DNA from: Desulforamulus profundi
Lineage (GTDB): Bacteria; Bacillota_B; Desulfotomaculia; Desulfotomaculales; Desulfotomaculaceae
Direction: 5' to 3'
DNA: 64,000 nucleotides
Assembly: GCF_002607855.1 (NCBI RefSeq)
Contig: NZ_AWQQ01000088.1
Location: forward strand, 70,632-134,631
Positions 28,116-37,109 of this stretch are shown here, in pieces (positions within the stretch are counted from its first letter, which is position 1; the number at the start of each line of letters is the position of its first letter). The notes beneath the pieces are model-generated. The model worked only from the letters and a program-made list of their open reading frames with translations, was not told the origin of the DNA and searched no databases. Position numbers and translations under genes: made by a program.

Positions 28116-28252
28116 AGGCTGCCTTAAGGTATCACCTACATTTTAAAAAAACAATTCTCATATAGAAAAAACTAAAATGTTACTATACATGGTCATACAA
28201 CTTTTGCCAAATAAATTCTGTGAAATGTTTATAAGGAACAGGAGAAATGCCT

Positions 28253-30187
28253 ATGCGAAATAAACGTGATGTTTACCTGGACGATCGTCCCTGGGAAGAG
28301 GCGCTGGAAGGGCTGCTGAAGCACCTGGAGGCCGTAGGCTCCCTGGCTCCCGGCGCACCGGAAGAGATTTCCGTGGAGGAGGCCCTGGGCCGGGTTACGG
28401 CAGAACCTGTCTTCGCCCGGAATTCTTCCCCTCACTACAATGCCTCCGCCATGGACGGCATTGCGGTGGACTCCTCCATCACCTTCGGCGCTTCGGACGC
28501 TGCACCCAAACAGATCCGGCTGGGCGATAAAGCCCGGGTGGTGGACACCGGAGATCCCATCCCGCCGGGCTGTGATGCGGTTATTATGATTGAAGATGTT
28601 CACTTTGTGGAGGACGAGGTCTTTGAAATTACATCGGCGGCGGCACCCTGGCAGCATGTGCGGGCCATCGGGGAAGACGTGGTGGCCACTGAAATGATCC
28701 TGCCCGCCAATCACCAAATCCGTCCCATGGATATTGGCGGCATTCTGGCCGGCGGGGTCGCCAAAATCAAAGTGCACCCCCGGCCAAAGGTAGCCCTGCT
28801 GCCCACCGGCACCGAACTGGTGCAGCCGGGTGCAGAACTGAAACCGGGAGATATCGTGGAGTACAACACCCGGGTCTTTGGGGCCATGGTTCAGACCTGG
28901 GGCGGTGAACCCCTGCGCTGGCCCATCACCGTGGATGACTGGGAACGGTTAAAGGAATCCGCTCTGAATGCCGTTGAACAGGCGGATATCGTGGTCATTA
29001 ATGCCGGTTCTTCCGCCGGGCGGGAGGATTTTACCGCCGAGTTGATCCGGCAGTTGGGCACCGTCTTAACCCACGGCGCAGCCATCAAACCGGGCAAGCC
29101 GGTGATTTTAGGGGAGGTCAAGGGCAAACCGGTCATCGGCGTGCCGGGTTACCCGGTGTCCGCCTTCCTGACTATGGAACTGTTTGTGCGGCCCATTGTG
29201 TATAAAAAGCTGGGATCCGTACCGCCTGCTCCTAAGACCACCGAAGCCATCATCTCGCGGAAAATGCCCTCCCCCATGGGTGTGGAAGAGTTTATCCGGG
29301 TTAAAATGGGGCAGGTGGGAGAAAAAATTATTGCCACTCCCATTTCCCGGGGCGCCGGGGTTATCATGTCCCTGGTCAGGGCGGACGGCATGCTGCGGGT
29401 ACCCCGGTTGTCCGAAGGATTTCGGGCCGGCGACACCGTAAAGGTTGAGCTGATGCGCCCCCTGGAAGAAGTCCGTCAAACCACCGTGGTCATCGGCAGC
29501 CATGATATGGCACTGGATGTTCTGGCCAATCACCTGCGCCGGAAATTTCCCGAAGCCAGCCTTTCCAGCGCCAATGTGGGGAGCCTGGGGGGTCTTTCCG
29601 CCATTAAACGGGGTGAGTGTCACTGTGCCGGTACCCACCTCCTGGACGAAGAAACCGGCGATTATAACGTGAGCTACATTCAAAGATTACTGGGAGACCG
29701 CCCGGTTGTCTTGCTGAACCTGGTGTACCGGCAGCAGGGGCTGATGGTGGCCAGGGGCAACCCCTTGCATATTAAGGGACTGGAAGATTTGGCCCGGGAA
29801 GGGATCCGCTTCATTAACCGCCAGAGGGGAGCGGGAACCCGCATTTTGCTGGATTTCCGCTTGAAACAGCTGGCCATTGATCCGGACAGCATCTACGGCT
29901 ATAACCGGGAAGAGTACACCCACATGGCGGTGGCGGCAGCGGTGGCCAGTGGTGCCGCCGATGCGGGTCTGGGCATTCTGGCGGCGGCCAACGCCCTGGA
30001 TTTGGATTTCGTGCCGGTGGTGGAAGAACGTTATGACCTTTGCATTCCCGGGGAATACTGGGACACCCCTTACGTCACCCGTCTGTTGGAAGTGATCGCC
30101 ACACCGGAGTTCCGGCAGCAGGTGGAAGCCCTGGGAGGTTATGATTTGCGTGACTGTGGCGGTGTCATGTACCGGCAGGGCATTTAG
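28253..30187 (+). CDS. MoeA fused to a substrate-binding-protein-like domain
   Basis: 644 residues. The N-terminal 400 residues are a second MoeA: HYNASAMDGIAVDSSIT, LLPTGTELVQPG, NAGSSAGREDFT, IKPGKPVILGEV, VPGYPVSAF. The C-terminal 230 residues resemble a PBP-like-2 domain, as in ModA or LysR-type effector domains (VVIGSHDMALDVLANHLRRK, QRGAGTRILLDFRLKQL and the GYDLRDCGGV end). There is no signal peptide, so the domain is cytoplasmic and might bind molybdate or tungstate. Such fusions are common in Mo/W-using anaerobes. ATG 28253 has AGGAG at better spacing than ATG 28247. The modE-like gene follows 10 bases later. Confidence 0.9.
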   Translation: MRNKRDVYLDDRPWEEALEGLLKHLEAVGSLAPGAPEEISVEEALGRVTAEPVFARNSSPHYNASAMDGIAVDSSITFGASDAAPKQIRLGDKARVVDTGDPIPPGCDAVIMIEDVHFVEDEVFEITSAAAPWQHVRAIGEDVVATEMILPANHQIRPMDIGGILAGGVAKIKVHPRPKVALLPTGTELVQPGAELKPGDIVEYNTRVFGAMVQTWGGEPLRWPITVDDWERLKESALNAVEQADIVVINAGSSAGREDFTAELIRQLGTVLTHGAAIKPGKPVILGEVKGKPVIGVPGYPVSAFLTMELFVRPIVYKKLGSVPPAPKTTEAIISRKMPSPMGVEEFIRVKMGQVGEKIIATPISRGAGVIMSLVRADGMLRVPRLSEGFRAGDTVKVELMRPLEEVRQTTVVIGSHDMALDVLANHLRRKFPEASLSSANVGSLGGLSAIKRGECHCAGTHLLDEETGDYNVSYIQRLLGDRPVVLLNLVYRQQGLMVARGNPLHIKGLEDLAREGIRFINRQRGAGTRILLDFRLKQLAIDPDSIYGYNREEYTHMAVAAAVASGAADAGLGILAAANALDLDFVPVVEERYDLCIPGEYWDTPYVTRLLEVIATPEFRQQVEALGGYDLRDCGGVMYRQGI

Positions 30188-30197
30188 GAGGCCCGTC

Positions 30198-30578
30198 ATG
30201 AAACAGAATAACACCGGGAATGGCAGCCGGCCCCTAGTGGAGCTTTTTCAACCGGGCTGCAAAGTCTGGCTGGAGAGCGGCGGCACAAATTTCGGAGACG
30301 GGCTGTACTACCTGCTGATGAATGTAAAGGAACACGGTTCCATCTCCCAGGCGGCCCGGATCATGGGCATGTCTTACCGTGCTGCCTGGGGTAAGATTAA
30401 AACCGCTGAAAAAAACTGGGGATTTAGGCTGGTAGAAACCCAGGTGGGTGGCGACGCCGGCGGCGGCGCCACCCTCACCCGGGAAGCAAGCAGGCTGCTG
30501 GAGTGTTTCGGGGCCTTTCGAGACGAGATGGATAGGGCGACAGATGAGATTTTTAAAGAATGTTTTGGGGAGAGCTAA
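30198..30578 (+). CDS. ModE-like winged-helix regulator (N-terminal domain only)
   Basis: 126 residues matching the LysR-like HTH of ModE (GDGLYYLLMNVKEHGSISQA, then ARIMGMSYRAAWGKIKTAEK), without the molybdate-binding MOP domains. Sensing could be supplied by the binding-protein domain of the preceding gene; that is inference. ATG after AGGAGG. It is translationally close to the fusion gene and convergent with fdhD. Confidence 0.85.
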   Translation: MKQNNTGNGSRPLVELFQPGCKVWLESGGTNFGDGLYYLLMNVKEHGSISQAARIMGMSYRAAWGKIKTAEKNWGFRLVETQVGGDAGGGATLTREASRLLECFGAFRDEMDRATDEIFKECFGES

Positions 30579-30602
30579 GCTAAAACAGCCACGACCGACG
30601 AT

Positions 30603-31390
30603 TTATCCCAAAATTCTCTCCGGATACGTATACACATTCATCCGCTCGCCCTTGGCAAAGCCAACCACAGTGATGCCCAGCTTCTGCGCCATCTCCAGGC
30701 CCAGGTCGGTGGGGGCGGAGCGGGAGATGATGACCGGCAGGCCCATTTTGCCTACTTTAATGACGATCTCCGAAGAGACCCGGCCGCTGAAGACAAGAAT
30801 TTTATCCTCCAGGGGGATGTGGTTTAAAAAGGCGCGGCCAAAGATTTTATCCACCGCATTGTGCCGCCCGACGTCTTCGTAAAAGAGGATCACCTCGGTG
30901 GCGGCACAAAGGGCAGCGTTATGAACGCCGCCGGTTTCTTTAAATAAAACCGACATTTGTTCCAGACGGTCGGACAAATCCCAGACCTGCCCCGGGGTCA
31001 CCAGCAGGCTGGCAGAAACTTTGTTCATGCTTTTGGCATCATTTACGAAATAAAACACCGGCCGGCCCCGGCCACAGCAGGACGTAATGTTTCTTTTAAG
31101 AATCTTGACTCGGTCTCGCATTCAGGCGCATCAATATAGACAATGCCGTTTTCCTGATCGATCCTGATGTTTTTGATATCCTCCGGGGATTGCAGCAGGC
31201 CCTCGGAACAAAGAAAGCCTACGGTTAATTCCTCAAGAGCCTGGGGAGAGCATACCATTGTCACAAATTCTTTACCGTTAAGGAACAGTGTAATCGGTAC
31301 TTCACGCACGATGACATCCTCTGTACAGAGCGCTTTATCGCCCTTAATGCGGATAATTTTATGTGTTGTTTTATTGACTTGCCAAACCAT
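30603..31390 (-). CDS. fdhD: Formate dehydrogenase accessory sulfurtransferase FdhD, frameshifted
   Basis: Sulfur carrier that sulfurates the molybdenum cofactor of formate dehydrogenase. N-terminal REVPITLFLNGKEFVTMVCS and ELTVGFLCSEGLL, then the active cysteine pair in TSCCGRGRP, and VGRHNAVDKIFG and ISRSAPTDLGLEMA. Frame lost near 31099; one C restores SRFLKRNITSCCG. ATG with AGGGGGTTGAGA upstream. It is on the opposite strand within the Mo cofactor cluster. Confidence 0.93.
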
Positions 31391-31487
31391 TTCTCAACCC
31401 CCTAAAAGGTACCGTAAACTTTACTTTATTTTAACCCAACCCTTCAGGGTTGTGAAGGTTGGATCAATCAACGAGGAGAGAAACATT

Positions 31488-31975
31488 ATGTACAAAATAG
31501 GCATTGTAACCATGAGTGACAAAGGTTCCCAGGGCCTGCGGGAAGATACCGGCGGGGCCACCATCCGGCAAATGGTGGGGGACCTTGGAACGGTGGAACA
31601 GTACCGAATCGTTCCGGATGACCCGGAGGTTATCAAGGAAGCATTAGTTGAATTTGCGGATGTTCACCGCCTGGACCTTATTCTTACCACAGGGGGGACC
31701 GGGCTGGGACCAAGGGATCATACGCCGAAGCGACCCTGGCTGTCATCGACCGTCAGGTTCCCGGTATTGCTGAAGCGATCCGGGCGGCAAGCCTGCAAAA
31801 GACCACCAAGGCCATGTTATCCCGGGCGGTTAGCGGAACCCGGGGGAGGACCCTGATTATCAATTTACCGGGCAGTGTCAAGGGCGTCCGGGAGTGCTTG
31901 GAAGTTGTTCTGCCGGTGCTGCCCCATGGACTGGAAATTCTCAGCGGCAAAGGCGGGGAATGCGGCCAACCCTGA
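31488..31975 (+). CDS. mogA: MogA/MoaB molybdopterin adenylyltransferase family, frameshifted
   Basis: Enzyme activating molybdopterin by adenylation before MoeA acts. IGIVTMSDKGSQGLREDTGG and LILTTGGTGLGPRDHTPEAT are family motifs. One G missing near 31727 shifts the frame; the correct one reads DRQVPGIAEAIRAASLQKTT and RGRTLIINLPGSVKGVRECL, ending at 31975. About 162 residues. A GAGGAGAG site precedes the ATG. Confidence 0.9.
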
Positions 31976-31976
31976 T

Positions 31977-32012
31977 TGAGAAGTGAGATGTGAGAGGTTG
32001 GAAGTGAGAAAT
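31977..32012. repeat. Second copy of the TGAGAAGTGAGATGTGAGA repeat
   Basis: Nineteen bases identical to 28021-28039, followed by GGAAGTGAGAA, starting two bases after the mogA stop. The remainder up to the groESL promoter (32013-32246) is AT-rich and holds no gene I can support. Confidence 0.75.
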
Positions 32013-32246
32013 TATAAGCTTTGGCCTCTGACTTTTATTTTCTTTCAGGTATAAGACAGTAATAAAAATGGAAAAAATTTAAAGAGGAATTGCATAAAAA
32101 AACCAGGTATATGGTAAAAATATTTTGTAGGTGGTGGATGAATTAACAAACCCAGTAAATGTAATCTAGAAGGAGAAATTAAAAGATAAATACCCGTAAT
32201 TTGGTTATTACCATCGATAAATTGGATTATTTTGTTGTAGAGGTGG

Positions 32247-32278
32247 TTGCATTTAATTTTCTTGTTCTATATTATAAT
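32247..32278 (+). promoter_or_regulatory. groESL promoter
   Basis: TTGCAT at 32247-32252, then TATTAT at 32270-32275 after 17 bases, overlapping TATAAT at 32273-32278. It lies directly upstream of the CIRCE element. Confidence 0.65.
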
Positions 32279-32287
32279 TACTGGGTG

Positions 32288-32314
32288 TTAGCACTCGCGG
32301 TTAATGAGTGCTAA
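32288..32314 (+). promoter_or_regulatory. CIRCE operator (HrcA site)
   Basis: TTAGCACTC, nine bases, GAGTGCTAA: a perfect CIRCE inverted repeat. HrcA binds it to repress groESL until misfolded proteins titrate GroEL. Confidence 0.97.
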
Positions 32315-32366
32315 CAAACCGGACCCGTCAATTAAAAAACCTTAATATTTTAAAGGAGGGTTTTTT

Positions 32367-32651
32367 GTGATTAAACCATTAGGTGACAGGGTAGTTGTCA
32401 AGGCAATACCCCAGGAAGAAAAGACCAAAAGCGGCATCGTTCTGCCGGACACTGCGAAGGAGAAGCCCCAGCAGGGAGAAGTAATTGCTGTGGGACCCGG
32501 TCGTCTGCTGGAAAATGGCCAGCGTGCCACCATTGACCTGAAAGTTGGAGACAAAGTATTTTTCTCCAAGTATGCAGGCAATGAAGTTAAGATTGATGAA
32601 GAAGAGTATTTAATTCTGCGTGAAATGGATGTACTTGCTGTTATTGAATAA
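32367..32651 (+). CDS. groES: Co-chaperonin GroES
   Basis: 94-residue lid of the chaperonin. [20 protein letters not shown] with the mobile loop [16 protein letters not shown] and the end [14 protein letters not shown] start after AAAGGAGGG. It is controlled by CIRCE and cotranscribed with groEL. Confidence 0.97.
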   Translation: MIKPLGDRVVVKAIPQEEKTKSGIVLPDTAKEKPQQGEVIAVGPGRLLENGQRATIDLKVGDKVFFSKYAGNEVKIDEEEYLILREMDVLAVIE

Positions 32652-32714
32652 TGACCCGTATGTACGTACTTAAAACTTATCATCTCAAGTTTTTGATATC
32701 TAAGGAGGTCATGA

Positions 32715-34358
<1,644 letters not shown>

Positions 34359-34373
34359 TTCAGCCAACCTGTC

Positions 34374-34408
34374 AAAAAACCTCCATCTAACTCAGATGGA
34401 GGTTTTTT
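34374..34408 (+). terminator. groESL terminator
   Basis: Perfect 15-base stem from AAAAAACCTCCATCT with its complement, five-base loop, ending in six T. Confidence 0.95.
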
Positions 34409-34662
34409 AGCGTCTTTTTGGTACCTGGTACCTAAGATATTAAGTTATTTTTAAAAAAGTGTAAAAATAAACTTTTGTATTGGACAACAGGAGGGGAGTT
34501 GAATAATACGGTTGACCACGCTTATGTAACGGCGAAGACATAGATTTTTATAATTCCAGTTATAATACACCTGTTGGATGTTAAAATTTTCATTTACTAC
34601 ACTGTATAACTCCTTCTACTTGTTCTATTATAAAGAAAACAAAATAAGCGGAGGAATGAACC
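34409..34662. other. cysK upstream region without gene
   Basis: About 250 AT-rich bases between the groESL terminator and cysK. I see no S-box or T-box signature and no open frame. A -10-like TATAAT at 34561-34566 may belong to a promoter. Confidence 0.45.
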
Positions 34663-35619
34663 ATGCCTGTTTATAACAGTATCTTGGAGACCATCGGCCG
34701 CACGCCCCTGGTACGATTAAATCGCCTGACCGGGGGGATGGCCGCGGAAGTGCTGGCCAAGGTGGAGTCTTTTAATCCCGGCGGCAGCGTTAAGGACAGG
34801 ATCGCTTACGCCATGGTCACCGATGCTCTGCAGCGGGGCGTTATTACGAAAGAAAGTGTGTTGATCGAACCCACCAGCGGTAACACCGGGGTGGGGCTGG
34901 CCATGGTCTGTGCCTCCCTGGGCATACGGCTTATGTTAACCATGCCGGAAACCATGAGTCAGGAACGGCGCAGCCTGTTAAAGGCCTACGGGGCGGAGCT
35001 TGTTTTAACACCCGGGGGACTGGGGATGGCAGGGGCCATTGCCAAAGCGGAAGAACTGGCAGCCGGTCTGGAGAACGCTATGATGCTGCAGCAGTTTGCC
35101 AATCCGGCCAACCCCAGGGCCCATGTGGAAACCACCGCTGTAGAAATCTGGGAGGATACCGGGGGCAAGGTGGATATCTTTGTGGCCGGCGTGGGCACTG
35201 GCGGCACCATCACCGGAGTTACCAAATATATGAAGGAAAGAAAACCTGATTTTCAAGCGGTGGCGGTGGAACCGGCGCTATCTCCGGTCCTTTCCGGCGG
35301 CACCCCGGGGCCTCACCCCATCCAGGGCATTGGAGCGGGATTTATTCCGGAGGTTTTGAACCTTGCATTGGTAGACGAAGTTTTTCAGGTGACCGGGGAT
35401 CAGGCCATGGAGACGGTCAGGCGGTTAGCCCGGGAAGAGGGGATCCTGGTGGGCATATCCGCCGGTGCCGCCCTCTACGCAGCCCTGGAGGTGGCGCGGC
35501 GGGCGGCAAATGCCGGGAAACTGGTGGTGGTTTTATTGCCGGATACCGGGGAACGCTATTTGTCCACTGCCCTGTTTAAAGAAGAACCGTTGCAAGAAAG
35601 CTTTCAGGCAAACCAGTAA
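34663..35619 (+). CDS. cysK: Cysteine synthase A
   Basis: 318-residue PLP enzyme making cysteine from O-acetylserine and sulfide. [17 protein letters not shown] lysine in [38 protein letters not shown] and the end [14 protein letters not shown]. Normal length. RBS GGAGGA. It stands alone with its own upstream region. Confidence 0.95.
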   Translation: MPVYNSILETIGRTPLVRLNRLTGGMAAEVLAKVESFNPGGSVKDRIAYAMVTDALQRGVITKESVLIEPTSGNTGVGLAMVCASLGIRLMLTMPETMSQERRSLLKAYGAELVLTPGGLGMAGAIAKAEELAAGLENAMMLQQFANPANPRAHVETTAVEIWEDTGGKVDIFVAGVGTGGTITGVTKYMKERKPDFQAVAVEPALSPVLSGGTPGPHPIQGIGAGFIPEVLNLALVDEVFQVTGDQAMETVRRLAREEGILVGISAGAALYAALEVARRAANAGKLVVVLLPDTGERYLSTALFKEEPLQESFQANQ

Positions 35620-35646
35620 GTGTATTGTATTCATGACAAGAACCTG

Positions 35647-35676
35647 TTGAAAGGTACCTGTCCAACCTGCTATAAT
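35647..35676 (+). promoter_or_regulatory. Promoter upstream of micropeptide gene 1
   Basis: TTGAAA at 35647-35652 and TATAAT at 35671-35676 with an 18-base spacer. A transcript would begin near 35683, about 100 bases before the peptide ATG. Confidence 0.7.
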
Positions 35677-35694
35677 CTAAAAAACTTCATCAAT

Positions 35695-35755
35695 GCAAGG
35701 GTGCATCAAAATCAGTCTGGCAAGGGTGCGGCAAAACCGTTGCCCTTTTGTTTTT
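35695..35755 (+). ncRNA. Leader with duplicated GCAAGGGTGC and terminator-like hairpin
   Basis: GCAAGGGTGC occurs at 35695-35704 and 35720-35729. The second copy pairs with CCGTTGCCCTT (AAGGG/CCCTT and CGG/CCG) and is followed by TTTTGTTTTT. This is an intrinsic terminator between promoter and peptide gene, so it may release a 70-base RNA or act as an attenuator. Confidence 0.5.
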
Positions 35756-35780
35756 ACTTTAGAGAAAGGGATGTGATAGG

Positions 35781-35879
35781 ATGTCAAAGGAGCTCATTAA
35801 CAAAATCCTGGAGGACGTTGGATTGGAAAAGATAGATTACAGTGAAAAGAATTCACCGGATCAAAGAAGAAGACAATAA
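35781..35879 (+). CDS. Micropeptide of the KELI family, copy 1 (32 aa)
   Basis: Encodes 32 residues starting MSKELINKILEDVGLEKI and ending NSPDQRRRQ. ATG at 35781 after AGGGATGTGATAGG. It is clearly homologous to the peptide at 35922-36005 (minus strand) and to the one at 59962: the pattern is M-x-K-E-L-I-x-x-I-L-x-x-[VI]-G-L-E. The N-terminal 18 residues would form an amphipathic helix and the tail is polar and variable. There is no signal peptide and no Cys. I know no function. Repetition of the pattern in three separate genes, each with a ribosome binding site, shows it is a real gene. Confidence 0.75.
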   Translation: MSKELINKILEDVGLEKIDYSEKNSPDQRRRQ

Positions 35880-35884
35880 ACGAA

Positions 35885-35921
35885 GAAACCGAAGGCGTCA
35901 GGGTTATTCGCCTTCGGTTTC
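35885..35921. terminator. Bidirectional terminator shared by two micropeptide genes
   Basis: Perfect 13-base stem GAAACCGAAGGCG / CGCCTTCGGTTTC with an 11-base loop, exactly between the two convergent stop codons. Confidence 0.9.
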
Positions 35922-36005
35922 TTACTGTGAGGAGCCTTCTTCGCTGTCCTCGACTTTTTCCAGACCAACATCTGCAAGGATTTGATCAATCAGTTCCTTT
36001 GTCAT
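35922..36005 (-). CDS. Micropeptide of the KELI family, copy 2 (27 aa)
   Basis: 27 residues starting MTKELIDQILADVGLEKV and ending SEEGSSQ. ATG at 36005 with GGGGGTGATAGG upstream, nearly the same site sequence as copy 1 (both end GTGATAGG-ATG). Differences from copy 1 are mainly at wobble bases and conservative positions (N/D, K/Q, I/V), which indicates selection on the peptide. Its own promoter lies 30-60 bases upstream. Function unknown. Confidence 0.75.
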   Translation of the reverse strand: MTKELIDQILADVGLEKVEDSEEGSSQ

Positions 36006-36035
36006 CCTATCACCCCCTTCTTAGCTTAATAAATA

Positions 36036-36064
36036 ATTTTACCATAGGTTTTACTGCCCGTCAA
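36036..36064 (-). promoter_or_regulatory. Promoter of micropeptide gene 2
   Basis: On the minus strand, TTGACG (36064-36059) and TAAAAT (36041-36036) with a 17-base spacer. Confidence 0.7.
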
Positions 36065-36081
36065 CCAAATAATTGGTTAAT

Positions 36082-36115
36082 AGGAAGGGACGCTTCCTAA
36101 GAAGAGTCCCTTCCT
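36082..36115 (-). terminator. Hairpin after the DUF169 gene
   Basis: Perfect 10-base stem AGGAAGGGAC / GTCCCTTCCT with a 14-base loop, 15 bases after the DUF169 stop. The T-run is poor. Confidence 0.6.
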
Positions 36116-36129
36116 ATCAATGATTTTTA

Positions 36130-36942
36130 CTATTCACTATCCTTAAACCGGATCATGGGGCATTTTTTACAAACGTCCACACCGGGGTATTCCTGGCCGC
36201 CGGCCCCCACAAAGGATGCGCCGCCGCTGTAATGATGGCTTCTCTTTAACAGCTGTTTGGCCACCGCTTCAATTTGATCGCCGGGAATAAAAACATTGAC
36301 TTCACCCTTTTCGGTTTTACCAGAAGTATAGCTGCCGGCGCACATGGTTTTCATGCCGGCGGTGTGGCTCAGGTAACAGTCCACGGAACCGCCACAAACG
36401 GCCGAATTGACGGTGTGCGTGGAAGTGACGCTGGAAACCTTGGTGCCCCCGATGTAATCATTCAGGATATGGTAGGCCTGAAAGGGGTTCACAATAAAGA
36501 AGACCACGTCGGGGGTTACCGGTGTCTTAAACAGGGGGGCGGTCATGATGCCCTTCAGTTCCCCCAGGGGCAGTTTGGGTTTCAGTTCCAAGCATTTTTG
36601 GGCCAACTCCCAGTCGTTGGTATATTTCAGGTGGTCCTTTACCTCCTCCTCGGTGGCGGCACGGAAACCAAAGACGGTCCGTGCATTATCACAGAGAAGT
36701 TTATCATCACTGATCTTAACAATATAGTCGTCCATGCGGGAGGCCAGGACCGCCTGGCAAAAGGTCATCTTCGGACCGGGGATTTTTTCAGCCGCCAACC
36801 GGTCGAATTCTTCTTGATCAAAGTAAAATTTAACCGCCACGGGGTTGTATTCAAGCTTATACAGGGCTGCAAAGGCCCTGTGCATTTCTTCATAGGTCAG
36901 GGACTCTTTACTTGCCAGTTCCGCAACATTGATAAGCAGCAT
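36130..36942 (-). CDS. DUF169 family protein
   Basis: 270-residue protein of the DUF169 (PF02596) type: YNPVAVKFYFDQEEFDRLAA, CQAVLASRMDDY, AFKTP-like core and CGGSVDCYLSHTAGMKTMCA. Conserved cysteines, including the final VCKKCPMIRF, suggest metal or cofactor binding. The function is unknown; the family is widespread in anaerobes and methanogens. It is transcribed alone with GGAGG before ATG 36942. Confidence 0.82.
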   Translation of the reverse strand: MLLINVAELASKESLTYEEMHRAFAALYKLEYNPVAVKFYFDQEEFDRLAAEKIPGPKMTFCQAVLASRMDDYIVKISDDKLLCDNARTVFGFRAATEEEVKDHLKYTNDWELAQKCLELKPKLPLGELKGIMTAPLFKTPVTPDVVFFIVNPFQAYHILNDYIGGTKVSSVTSTHTVNSAVCGGSVDCYLSHTAGMKTMCAGSYTSGKTEKGEVNVFIPGDQIEAVAKQLLKRSHHYSGGASFVGAGGQEYPGVDVCKKCPMIRFKDSE

Positions 36943-37109
36943 GATGGCGCCTCCTTACAAATGGTGTATGTAATAACTGGTTAATATAATATCAAATATA
37001 AGACAAAAAAATTGTGCTGCAGCACACAGTTTTTTTGTCAGCTTGCTAACATTTGCAACAAAAAGACTCCTGGGGGGAGCCTGGACCCGGACCGGGCTGC
37101 GTATTACCT

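Noticed and set aside
31434..31462. Hairpin between fdhD and mogA as a molybdenum cofactor riboswitch
   Set aside because: Only a short imperfect stem is present; the larger conserved Moco RNA structure is absent.
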